Of a stretch of 64,000 nt of DNA, positions 53,242 to 61,678 are shown piece by piece. Both the position numbers and the translations under genes were made by a program. The DNA comes from Cognataquiflexum nitidum (GTDB taxonomy: Bacteria; Bacteroidota; Bacteroidia; Cytophagales; Cyclobacteriaceae). The first letter of the stretch is position 1. Every line of letters starts with the position of its first letter. The notes under the pieces are model-generated. The model made no database searches, was not told the origin of the DNA, and saw only the letters and a list, made by a program, of their open reading frames with translations. Location of the stretch: positions 62,001-126,000 of the forward strand of contig NZ_JAKZAM010000005.1 in assembly GCF_022538055.1 (NCBI RefSeq), given 5' to 3'.

Positions 53242-54147
53242 ATGGAAAAAATTAAAGTTGCAAATGCACCGTGTTCTTGGGGAGCCCTCGAATTTGGATT
53301 TGAGGAAGAAACCCAAAGTTATCAGGAGGTTCTGAATGAAATGGAACAGACTGGATATGAAGGTACAGAACTTGGAGATTGGGGTTTTTTACCTACCAAT
53401 CCCGAAGAGTTGAGAAATGTGATTTTCAAGAAGAAATTTTGGATTCCGGGAGCCTTTGTCCCTGTTTATTTAGCTGATGAAATCAATCATGATAAGGGGA
53501 TTGAAAAAGCCCTTAAAGTTGCAGGTTTACTGGTGGCTGCGGGGTTTGATGATTCATTTATTATTCTAGCCGACGAAAATGGAACTGTTGAAGAAAGGAC
53601 CAAAAATGCAGGAAGAATATCGCCTGAAAATGGATTAAGTGAAGATAAATGGAAGATTTTCGCAAAAGGGGCCAATAAAATTGCAAAAGCAGTTATGGAT
53701 AAGTTCGGTTTAAGAACTGTGTTCCATCATCACTGTGCAGGTTACGTTGAAACAGAACAAGAGACTGAAAGACTGTTGCAGTTGACGGATCCGGATTTAT
53801 TGGGGCTCTGCTTAGATATGGGACATTTAGCTTTTGGAGGTGGGAATCCTGTTTCATTTTTAAATAAGCATATTGAAAGAATTTGGCATATACATTTTAA
53901 AGATTTTGATCCAGAAATAGGGGCATTGAGTAAATCAAATCAATGGGATTATTTCACTTCTGTCAAACAAGGAGTTTTTTGCAAACTAGGACACGGATCC
54001 GTTGACTTTCCGGAAATAGTCAGAATACTAAAAGGTAGTAATTACTGTGGATGGATAGTAGTGGAACAGGATGTTCTTCCGGGAATGGGTAGCCCAAAAA
54101 AATGTGCTGATTTAAATAGAAAGTATATTTCAAGCCTTGGTTTATAA
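53242..54147 (+). CDS. iolE: Inosose dehydratase
   Basis: Removes water from scyllo-inosose to give diketo-inositol. I start at ATG 53242 (MEKIKVANAPCSWG), four bases after iolA, giving 301 residues; the longer frame overlaps iolA. The xylose-isomerase-like TIM-barrel fold shows NAPCSWGALEF, ELGDWGFLPT, RTVFHHHCAGYVETE with metal ligands, LDMGHLAFGG, WHIHFKD and VEQDVLPG. These match IolE closely. Confidence 0.93.
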   Translation: MEKIKVANAPCSWGALEFGFEEETQSYQEVLNEMEQTGYEGTELGDWGFLPTNPEELRNVIFKKKFWIPGAFVPVYLADEINHDKGIEKALKVAGLLVAAGFDDSFIILADENGTVEERTKNAGRISPENGLSEDKWKIFAKGANKIAKAVMDKFGLRTVFHHHCAGYVETEQETERLLQLTDPDLLGLCLDMGHLAFGGGNPVSFLNKHIERIWHIHFKDFDPEIGALSKSNQWDYFTSVKQGVFCKLGHGSVDFPEIVRILKGSNYCGWIVVEQDVLPGMGSPKKCADLNRKYISSLGL

Positions 54148-54216
54148 GTAGAGCTGATTCATAAGAATGATAATAAATTTTAGTTTCAAAAATAAAATAT
54201 TTAAAATTTTGATATA

Positions 54217-55224
54217 ATGAAGAAAGTTAGAATTGGCATAATCGGAATGGGTAGAATAGGGAAAATTCACTACGATAATTTAAAAAACAAGGTTGAAAAT
54301 ACAGAGGTTGTTTCTTTTTCGGATCCTTTTTTTAAGGAAAGCCTTGAAATACCTAATTTAGAAGTTGAAGCTTTGGTTAGCTGTAAGGAAGTAGATGCAG
54401 TGATTATTTGTTCACCTACCAATACACATGCAGATTATATTTCACTGTGCGCAAAGCACAAAAAAGACGTTTTCTGCGAAAAACCACATGATCTTTCCTT
54501 ACCAAGAGTTATTGAATCCCTTCAGGAGGTAAAAGCAGCTGGCATCAAATTAATGTTGGGGTTTAATAGGAGGTTTGATCCAAACTTTCTTAAAATAAAA
54601 AAATTAGTGATGGATGGCAAAATCGGGGAGCCTTTTTTGATCAAAATTACGAGCAGGGATCCTGCGCCACCATCACTTTCCTATTTGAAGAGCTCGGGAG
54701 GTATGTTTTTGGATATGACCATTCATGATTTTGATATGGCAAGGTATATTATGGGAAAGGAGGTCACTGAGGTATATGCTGTTGGAGGTGCATTTGTTTC
54801 TGAAGATGTAATTAGTGCTAATGATATTGATATTGCCACAGTTACATTAAAATTTGAGGATAATACTATGGCTTTAATTGACAATAGCAGAAAGGCGGTA
54901 TATGGATACGACCAAAGGTTAGAGGTATTTGGTTCTGGTGGAATGGCCAAAGCCGAAAATAATAATCATGACACCCACACACTTTACAATGAGATTGGAG
55001 CCCATTCTTCTCTTCCTCTTGACTTCTTTATGGATAGATATACCTCATCATACCTTAACGAAATAAAGAGTTTTATTAATTCTATTGTATTGGGAACAAA
55101 TGTAAGTGTCACAGGTGAGGATGGTTTTCAAGCCTTAAAAATCGGCATTGCAGCTGGTATTTCAATAAGAGAAAATAGACCTGTAAAAATTAATGAAATC
55201 AATCAATTACAATCAATTTTGTGA
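54217..55224 (+). CDS. iolG: Inositol 2-dehydrogenase
   Basis: Oxidises myo-inositol to scyllo-inosose with NAD, the first step of the pathway. The 335-residue Gfo/Idh/MocA protein has GIIGMGRIGKIHYDNL (about 6-21), FCEKPHDLSL with the conserved Lys of the EKP motif near 92, and GGMFLDMTIHDFDMARYIMG (about 161-180), the IolG-type Asp/His pair. It is the last gene in the operon, so the pathway IolG, E, D, B, C, J, A is complete in the window except for a possible epimerase IolI. Confidence 0.93.
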   Translation: MKKVRIGIIGMGRIGKIHYDNLKNKVENTEVVSFSDPFFKESLEIPNLEVEALVSCKEVDAVIICSPTNTHADYISLCAKHKKDVFCEKPHDLSLPRVIESLQEVKAAGIKLMLGFNRRFDPNFLKIKKLVMDGKIGEPFLIKITSRDPAPPSLSYLKSSGGMFLDMTIHDFDMARYIMGKEVTEVYAVGGAFVSEDVISANDIDIATVTLKFEDNTMALIDNSRKAVYGYDQRLEVFGSGGMAKAENNNHDTHTLYNEIGAHSSLPLDFFMDRYTSSYLNEIKSFINSIVLGTNVSVTGEDGFQALKIGIAAGISIRENRPVKINEINQLQSIL

Positions 55225-55679
55225 TTTGAGGGTAAAAGTGTTCTCAATTGCTTTGAAATCTTGATGCCTTTTGTACTGTAAACTACGCAAACGTTTGCAT
55301 TCCACAAAGTTGATTTAGGTTGATTTTGTTAGTAATATAGTATTGAATTAAAAGTAGGTGATTGATTATTAATTGTGAAGTATTTCAAAAACTCCATACA
55401 ATAGGTAAGGTCATGATCTTTGAAACTATTCAATAAAAGAGTAAAAAAAGGTAAATCGCTTTCTGTTTTTTTATCTCTGTAAAGAGACCAAAAAATCTTA
55501 TAAATAATTGATTAAAAATTAAGTTGAAATCTTTTGAGATCTCAGGTGGGATACCTATGTCTTATTTGTAGGTGTATTAGCTGAAACACTAGGGTTTTAA
55601 TTAAAAGTTAAAAAATGAAATAAAAATTCTACACCAAAAAATATCAATTACATAAAACCTAAAACCATAACAATTTAAC
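55225..55679. other. Intergenic region upstream of susC
   Basis: Contains the operator copy at 55284-55300 and then about 380 bp of AT-rich leader without a supported gene. A promoter box was not identified with confidence. Confidence 0.6.
55284..55300. promoter_or_regulatory. LacI-type operator upstream of susC
   Basis: Identical over 17 bases (TACGCAAACGTTTGCAT) to the site upstream of iolJ at 44979-44995, with the same 12-bp palindrome. It is the strongest sign that susCD and iol belong to one regulon. Confidence 0.75.
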
Positions 55680-58600
55680 ATGAAAAAAATCATTACAATT
55701 CCAATTCCGAGTTTTTCTAGACGGATAGCTTGGTGTCAAAAAACAAAGACAATATGGTTATTCCTCATATTCTTTTTGTACATAGGAGCAAGTGCTTCGA
55801 TAGCACAAAACACATTGATTTCTGGTGTTGTTACCTCAGAGGAGGATAACCAACCTATGCCCGGTGTTTCAATTCTTCTTAAGGGAACAAACATAGGCAC
55901 AGTTAGTGACCTGAATGGAAAGTTCAGTATTTATGCAAATAATCCCAATACCGATGTTCTGGTCTTTTCTTTTCTCGGGTTTTTGACGCAAGAAGTGGTT
56001 TTAGGTAACCGAACCAGCCTTGAAATAATCATTAAGCCGGATATTTCTCAGCTTGATGAAGTAGTTATTGTTGGATATGGAGAAACCAAGCGCCGTGATT
56101 TGACTGGATCGGTAGGATCAATGAATTCGGAGTTAATAAAGGAAACAAACAAAGTCAATGCCTTTCAAGCACTACAGGGGCAAGTCGCGGGTGTTATGAT
56201 CCAATCTACCGACAATAAGCCGGGAGGGGGATTTAATGTCAGAATTAGAGGATCAAATACGATCAATTCCAATGAAACTACCGAACAAGGAGGTTTTACA
56301 GCCGGCTTAAACCCCTTATTCATCGTTGACGGTATCTTTGTTGATGACATCTCATTTTTGAATCCTTCGGATATCGAAAGGATGGATGTCCTAAAAGATG
56401 CCTCGGCAACTGCAATATATGGTTCGAGAGGTAGTAATGGAGTAGTAATCATAGAAACAAAGAAAGGTTCTAAAGGAAAGGTAACAGTTCAATATGATAA
56501 TTACATTGGAGTGAGACAGGCATACAATATTCCTGATATGCTTCAGGGAGAGGAATTTCTTACCTATTTTAGAGATGCAGTAGTAGGTAATCAATGGGCT
56601 TCAGGTAACTTAAACTTTGGGCCGACTGATGTTAATCTAAGTGATTTTTTGCGCCCAAATGAAATTGAAAATGTTAATGCGGGCAGGTATGTGAATTGGA
56701 TTGATATGATGTTGCAAAATGGAACCCAACAAAACCATACTCTAAATCTCACAGGTGGGACAGAAAGTACAATTTATGGATTCGGGCTCGGCTATACAAA
56801 AGATGAAGGTACATTCCCGGGTGAAGACTTTGAAAGGGTAACATTGAGGGCAAATGTAAATGGAACGCTATCTAAGTATATCAAGGTAGGTTTTAATAAC
56901 TATGCTTCATTCGATGTTAGAAATGAAGGAAGTAGGGAAGGTCTCAGAAATGCTTATAGGCTTCGGCCCACAGGTACCCCTTATGAAGAAAACGGTGAGC
57001 CCAAGTTTTTTCCACTAGAAGGGGAGACTTTTATCACCAGTCCTCTTTTTGAGCCTACAAATATGACAATGGAAACCAAGACTTTGAATTATCTTAGTAA
57101 TCTTTCATTGGCAGTCACTCCGACTAAAAACATTACGATTACTTCCAATTTTTCGCCAAATATCCAATTCTCCAGATTTGGTGAATATAGAGGAAGATTC
57201 AATAAATCAACAAATGGAATTATTCAGAATACAAGGGCTGATGTAACTAACTCAAATCGATTGTCCTACGTTTGGGATAATATCTTCAGCTACAATGGGA
57301 AAATAGGGAATGACCATGTGATTAATGGAACTTTTGTCTACTCACAGTTTTTGGAAAGGTCAGAGAATTTCCGACAGCAAAGAAGAGGATTTTCAACAGA
57401 TCAATTTTTGTTTTATAACATGGCTGCAGGTCCTGATGTCAGAGATGTTACAAGTGGTCTGACCAAACAATCATTGGAATCTTATACTGCCAGAATAAAC
57501 TATATTTTCAAAGATAAATATCTTTTGACATTGACAGGAAGATATGACGGAGCTTCCATTCTCGCAGCAGGAAATAAATGGGCATTTTTCCCTTCAGCGG
57601 CTTTGGCATGGAGAATATCAGATGAGAACTTTATGAAAAGCCAGAGTTTGATTGATGATTTGAAATTAAGAGTAAGTTATGGACAAACTGGAAACAATGG
57701 TGGAGGAGCAGGACTTAGACCACTTGGTTCTCAGTCACTTATTGGGACATCATTTACTAATCTTGGCGATAGGGTGATCCAGACGGCATTTGTAAATAAC
57801 CTTGCCAATAGAAATCTTGAATGGGAAAGAACCAAAGAAATCAATTTTGGCTTGGATTTCGGATTATTTAAAAGCAGAATTTATGGATCGGTAGATGTCT
57901 ATCAGAGGAATAACGAGGGAATTATTTTCTTCCGGCCAACTCCTAATTACACCGGGTTTTCAGGGGTTTTTGAAAATGTAGGTGAAGCTTCAAATAAAGG
58001 GATAGAACTGACTTTGAATTCTGTAAATATTGACAAAGGCGATTTGAAATGGACAACATCTTTGAATTTTTCCTCAAACAGAAATCAAATAACCAAGCTG
58101 TATGGAGACCTTGAAGAGATTTTGTTTGGTGTACAGGCAGGAAGCTATATCCACAGAGTAGGTCAGCCAGTAGGGTCTATTTTTACATGGGAGTTTGACG
58201 GCATTTGGCAACTTGATCAATTGGATGAAGCCAGGGCATTTGGTCAGCTTCCCGGTCAGGTAAGAGTAAAAGACCTCAATGGAGATGGGGTGATCAATGC
58301 AGCAGATCGAAATGTCATAGGTAACAACATGCCCAAATGGATGGGAGGTATGGGAAACAACCTCAACTATAAGAACTTTGACTTATCAATTTTCTTGTTT
58401 GCTTCTATTGGGGCAATGTCAAATAGTTATTTTCATATATCCCACTCGGGAGGTTTTGATGCGACGCCTGCTAGATTCAATAGTTTGAAAACAAATTATT
58501 GGACTCCTGAAAACCCTTCTAATGAATGGTTTCAACCAAGCAATCAAGGACCATTTTCAGAAGTGTTGAGATACCAGGATGTTTCTTATGTTCAGGTCGG

Positions 58601-58802
58601 TTATATTACTTTGGGATATAATTTTGGAAGCACACTTTTAAACTCCATCGGTGTCAAAAGCCTAAGGCTTTATTTTACAGCCCAAGATCCTTTTATTTTC
58701 ACATCATTTGAAGGATGGGATCCAGAAAGTGCCGGAAGAAACAGCTGGGGATCAGCTCACATGTCTAGGATTCTAATGGGTGGTCTTAACGTTAAATTTT
58801 AA
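55680..58802 (+). CDS. susC: SusC/RagA-family TonB-linked outer-membrane transporter
   Basis: A 1040-residue outer-membrane importer of the SusC family. An N-terminal signal segment (about 1-43) is followed by a CarboxypepD_reg-like domain (LISGVVTSEEDNQPMPGVSI, about 46-65, to about 125), the plug domain (TonB box-like LDEVVIVGYGETKRRDLTG near 129, then VRIRGSNTI and LKDASATAIYGSRGSNGVV near 240), and a 22-strand barrel to the end (RILMGGLNVKF). It directly precedes susD. Its substrate would be an oligosaccharide or other inositol-containing compound, inferred from the shared operator and neighbours. Confidence 0.93.
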   Translation: MKKIITIPIPSFSRRIAWCQKTKTIWLFLIFFLYIGASASIAQNTLISGVVTSEEDNQPMPGVSILLKGTNIGTVSDLNGKFSIYANNPNTDVLVFSFLGFLTQEVVLGNRTSLEIIIKPDISQLDEVVIVGYGETKRRDLTGSVGSMNSELIKETNKVNAFQALQGQVAGVMIQSTDNKPGGGFNVRIRGSNTINSNETTEQGGFTAGLNPLFIVDGIFVDDISFLNPSDIERMDVLKDASATAIYGSRGSNGVVIIETKKGSKGKVTVQYDNYIGVRQAYNIPDMLQGEEFLTYFRDAVVGNQWASGNLNFGPTDVNLSDFLRPNEIENVNAGRYVNWIDMMLQNGTQQNHTLNLTGGTESTIYGFGLGYTKDEGTFPGEDFERVTLRANVNGTLSKYIKVGFNNYASFDVRNEGSREGLRNAYRLRPTGTPYEENGEPKFFPLEGETFITSPLFEPTNMTMETKTLNYLSNLSLAVTPTKNITITSNFSPNIQFSRFGEYRGRFNKSTNGIIQNTRADVTNSNRLSYVWDNIFSYNGKIGNDHVINGTFVYSQFLERSENFRQQRRGFSTDQFLFYNMAAGPDVRDVTSGLTKQSLESYTARINYIFKDKYLLTLTGRYDGASILAAGNKWAFFPSAALAWRISDENFMKSQSLIDDLKLRVSYGQTGNNGGGAGLRPLGSQSLIGTSFTNLGDRVIQTAFVNNLANRNLEWERTKEINFGLDFGLFKSRIYGSVDVYQRNNEGIIFFRPTPNYTGFSGVFENVGEASNKGIELTLNSVNIDKGDLKWTTSLNFSSNRNQITKLYGDLEEILFGVQAGSYIHRVGQPVGSIFTWEFDGIWQLDQLDEARAFGQLPGQVRVKDLNGDGVINAADRNVIGNNMPKWMGGMGNNLNYKNFDLSIFLFASIGAMSNSYFHISHSGGFDATPARFNSLKTNYWTPENPSNEWFQPSNQGPFSEVLRYQDVSYVQVGYITLGYNFGSTLLNSIGVKSLRLYFTAQDPFIFTSFEGWDPESAGRNSWGSAHMSRILMGGLNVKF

Positions 58803-60425
58803 ATGAAATTCAAAATGAAAACCATACAGAAATCAATATATAAAATAAATGTACTGCTAATCATAGTATTGACTTGGTCTTGTGGTGGGTTTTTAGATGA
58901 AGAAAACAGAGAATCCTTAACGGATGCGGTTTTGTTCAGTGAACCTGAATCTTTTGACCAATTAGTTGCAAGTGTTTATGAACGAATGAGATTCTCAGAA
59001 ACATTCTATGATTTGGACCATCAGGGTACAGATATCTTTACCCGTGGTGATATCATTGCAGGAATTAGTGAGTTAAACGATTATGTGAATTTGAACCCAA
59101 TCAATGGCTCACTGCTCACCTATTGGAGAAATTATTATCGAGTCATTGCCGCAGCCAACACGGCTTTGGGAAGAGCTGATGCTATAGCAGGGTTGAATGA
59201 GAATGTTAAGGTAAGAGGTTTGGCAGAGGTGAAATTTTTTAGGGCATATTCCTATTTCCGGCTTGTGGAGCAATTTGGAGGTGTACCTCTAATATTAAAT
59301 GAAATCAGGGATTCACAGGTTTTGTTTGCAAGGTCCTCAGAGGAAGAGATTTATAATCAAATCATTATTGATTTGGATGAGGCGCTTGCAGGGACTCTAG
59401 ATAGCCCGGTTCTATTTGGCCAAATAACAAAAAATGCGGTTAGAAACCTGAAAGCTAAAGTTGTTTTGACCAGGGGGTATAAGACTTTTAGATCAAATAA
59501 TGACTTTCAAGAAGCTGCTCAATTGGCTGAAGCTGTAATCCAGGCTCATCCTTTGACAGCAAATTTTGCAACCTTGCACAGCAGGTCTACACAGAGGAAT
59601 TCGGAAGTGATTTTTTCTCTTCTCTATGGTTCCAATCAGGTTTCTAGGGGAGTGGGAAACAACAGGCATCTTCTTTTTAAATTTGTTTATGATATCTACC
59701 CCGGACAGACCAGATCTAATTTACTTCATAGAGGCTTAGGATCAGCCCCTACCCCTTACTATTATAGTTTGTTTAAGGAAGGTGACCAAAGGGAAGATGT
59801 TACTATTAGAAGAATATTCTTGGCTGAAGTTAACAGTTCTGATAATTCAATATTGAGAGGCGATACTTCTATTTTCTTTCCAAAAGAAGCTTGGTCGCAA
59901 GAATTAATTAATTCCAAAAAATATCAAGTAATTAATCCGGATCAATATTTTATCCCAAACGGGATTACTCAAGTCCAATACCCAATGTTTAGAAAGTTTG
60001 ATGATCCCGGAGTTCCTTATACAAATCCCGGAATTAACCCTGATGGTGAAAGAGATGCCGTGATAATGAGATCTGCCGAAACTAGATTAATTGCCGCAGA
60101 GGCTTATTTAAATATTGGAAATCTTGAACTGGCCGCACAGCACATTAATGCTTTAAGGACACGATCAGGATTGACAACGCAGATTTCTTCCAGCGAGGTA
60201 ACTTTAGATTTAATCTTGGATGAAAGTGCCAGAGAATTGGGGGGAGAGATAAGCAGATGGATGGAACTAAAAAGAACAGGTAAATTAATTGAAAGGGTTT
60301 TGGCAAATAATCCACATGCCGCACTAAATGCCGCTTTAAGACAATTTCACCTTTTGAGACCTATTCCTCAAACAGAAGTAGATATTTCAGGGGGAATACT
60401 GACCCAAAATCCTGGATACAATTAA
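58803..60425 (+). CDS. susD: SusD/RagB-family surface lipoprotein
   Basis: A 540-residue lid lipoprotein that works with SusC. A lipobox ending VLTWSC (Cys about residue 29) is followed by FLDEENRESLTDAVLF, a typical SusD opening, TPR-like helices such as KVRGLAEVKFFRAYSYFRLVEQFGGVPLI, and a C-terminal SusD domain with DAVIMRSAETRLIAAEAYLN and LLRPIPQTEVD. The start follows the susC stop without a gap; an in-frame ATG 12 bases later gives a more usual signal peptide. Binding specificity cannot be read from sequence. Confidence 0.93.
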   Translation: MKFKMKTIQKSIYKINVLLIIVLTWSCGGFLDEENRESLTDAVLFSEPESFDQLVASVYERMRFSETFYDLDHQGTDIFTRGDIIAGISELNDYVNLNPINGSLLTYWRNYYRVIAAANTALGRADAIAGLNENVKVRGLAEVKFFRAYSYFRLVEQFGGVPLILNEIRDSQVLFARSSEEEIYNQIIIDLDEALAGTLDSPVLFGQITKNAVRNLKAKVVLTRGYKTFRSNNDFQEAAQLAEAVIQAHPLTANFATLHSRSTQRNSEVIFSLLYGSNQVSRGVGNNRHLLFKFVYDIYPGQTRSNLLHRGLGSAPTPYYYSLFKEGDQREDVTIRRIFLAEVNSSDNSILRGDTSIFFPKEAWSQELINSKKYQVINPDQYFIPNGITQVQYPMFRKFDDPGVPYTNPGINPDGERDAVIMRSAETRLIAAEAYLNIGNLELAAQHINALRTRSGLTTQISSSEVTLDLILDESARELGGEISRWMELKRTGKLIERVLANNPHAALNAALRQFHLLRPIPQTEVDISGGILTQNPGYN

Positions 60426-60461
60426 AGTATTTCCCACAAACTCAGATTGATTTTATCTATT

Positions 60462-60494
60462 AAAAAGAAACCTCTTCATAAGAGGTTTCTTTTT
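60462..60494. terminator. Terminator after susD
   Basis: Stem AAAAAGAAACCTCT/AGAGGTTTCTTTTT with loop TCATA, followed by a T-rich run. It separates susCD from the phosphatase operon. Confidence 0.9.
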
Positions 60495-60510
60495 AATCAT
60501 TCGCGAGAAT

Positions 60511-60670
60511 GTCTGTACGTATTGATGACAGTCATTTGATAATTCGATTTAATTCATGCCAAGACACTAAAATATCCGGTATTTCTATTTCTGACTTCGT
60601 CCCGATAGCTCGGGTTCTGTTCTGCTTGTCGTAAAATATTGGTTTACTGGTAAAGAAGCGGAAAACCATT
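60511..60670. repeat. Dispersed intergenic repeat family A, copy 3 (diverged)
   Basis: Shares with copies 1 and 2 the GTACGYANTGATG start, a GACTTCGTCCCGATAGCTCGG block and the GGTTTACTGGTAAAG...GGAAAACCAT end. It is more diverged and sits immediately upstream of the phosphatase gene, so it may include its promoter. Confidence 0.6.
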
Positions 60671-60706
60671 TTCGCGAGTTCTGTTTATTTCCTAAAATTT
60701 CAAACA

Positions 60707-61678
60707 ATGAAAAATAAAATCCCCAAACTATACGTAATCTTATTGTTTGTTTATTTCGGCTTAGGTAGATTTTTAGTCATTGGACAAGACTCAAATTTAA
60801 AAGAAAAACTTTCTCTTGACGCTGTGAATTTTATCGTTCTTGGAGATTGGGGAAGGATGGGCGATGATTTTCAGATCCCTGTAGCAGCGCAAATGGCAAA
60901 AACAGCCAAAGAAATTCATGCTCAGTTCTTTATCAGTGTAGGGGATAATTTTTATCCCAAAGGAGTAGCGTCTACACTTGATCCGCAATGGAGATATTCA
61001 TTTGAGGATATATACAAAGATTTTTCTCTGCATAGAGAATGGTATAGTATTCTAGGAAATCATGATTATATGGGAAATCCCGATGCTCAAGTGGAGTATA
61101 CTAAAATAAGTAGGAGGTGGGTAATGCCTGGAAGGTATTTTGAAAAGGACATTCTATTAAAAGACCGGAATAAATCAGTCATGCAATTATTGTTTATAGA
61201 CACAAATCCACTTATTCCCGAATTTTACAAGAATAAAGAATATGGGCCAAATGTAATGACCCAAGATACAACTCTACAACAGATTTGGATAGACCAATCC
61301 CTTGCAAGAGAAGATGTTCAGTGGAAAATTGTTATAGGCCACCATCCCATGTTTACGGGTAGTAAAGCTAGAAGAGAGGGTTATGATACAAGATCAATCA
61401 GATCGAGTTTGAAAACAAAATTCGAAAAAAATAAAGTTGATATGTATATCGCAGGGCATGACCATAGTCTGCAACATTTGATTTCAGAAACGGGTATTCA
61501 CCACTTTGTTTCGGGGTCTGCTTCAGAAGCAACGGACGTGGATATGCTTCCAATGAGTAAGTTTGCTAAGGACGAATATGGTTTTTTCGTTTTTTCTGCT
61601 ACTGCCCAAGAGATAAGGGTATTTGCCATCTCGCATACCGGTGAGATTTTATATCAAACAACCATAGATAAAAAATGA
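60707..61678 (+). CDS. Secreted metallophosphoesterase, purple acid phosphatase-like (ACP5 type)
   Basis: A 323-residue exported phosphatase. A signal peptide (about 1-27) precedes the five metallophosphoesterase blocks of purple acid phosphatases: GDWG (46-49), GDNFY (79-83, with the metal-bridging Asp and the Tyr that gives purple enzymes their colour), GNHDY (117-121), GHHP (211-214) and GHDH (250-253). This order and spacing fits tartrate-resistant type 5 phosphatases, which act on phosphomonoesters, some on phytate. Next to an inositol regulon it could release inositol from phosphorylated forms. It overlaps the following gene by four bases (ATGA). Confidence 0.85.
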   Translation: MKNKIPKLYVILLFVYFGLGRFLVIGQDSNLKEKLSLDAVNFIVLGDWGRMGDDFQIPVAAQMAKTAKEIHAQFFISVGDNFYPKGVASTLDPQWRYSFEDIYKDFSLHREWYSILGNHDYMGNPDAQVEYTKISRRWVMPGRYFEKDILLKDRNKSVMQLLFIDTNPLIPEFYKNKEYGPNVMTQDTTLQQIWIDQSLAREDVQWKIVIGHHPMFTGSKARREGYDTRSIRSSLKTKFEKNKVDMYIAGHDHSLQHLISETGIHHFVSGSASEATDVDMLPMSKFAKDEYGFFVFSATAQEIRVFAISHTGEILYQTTIDKK

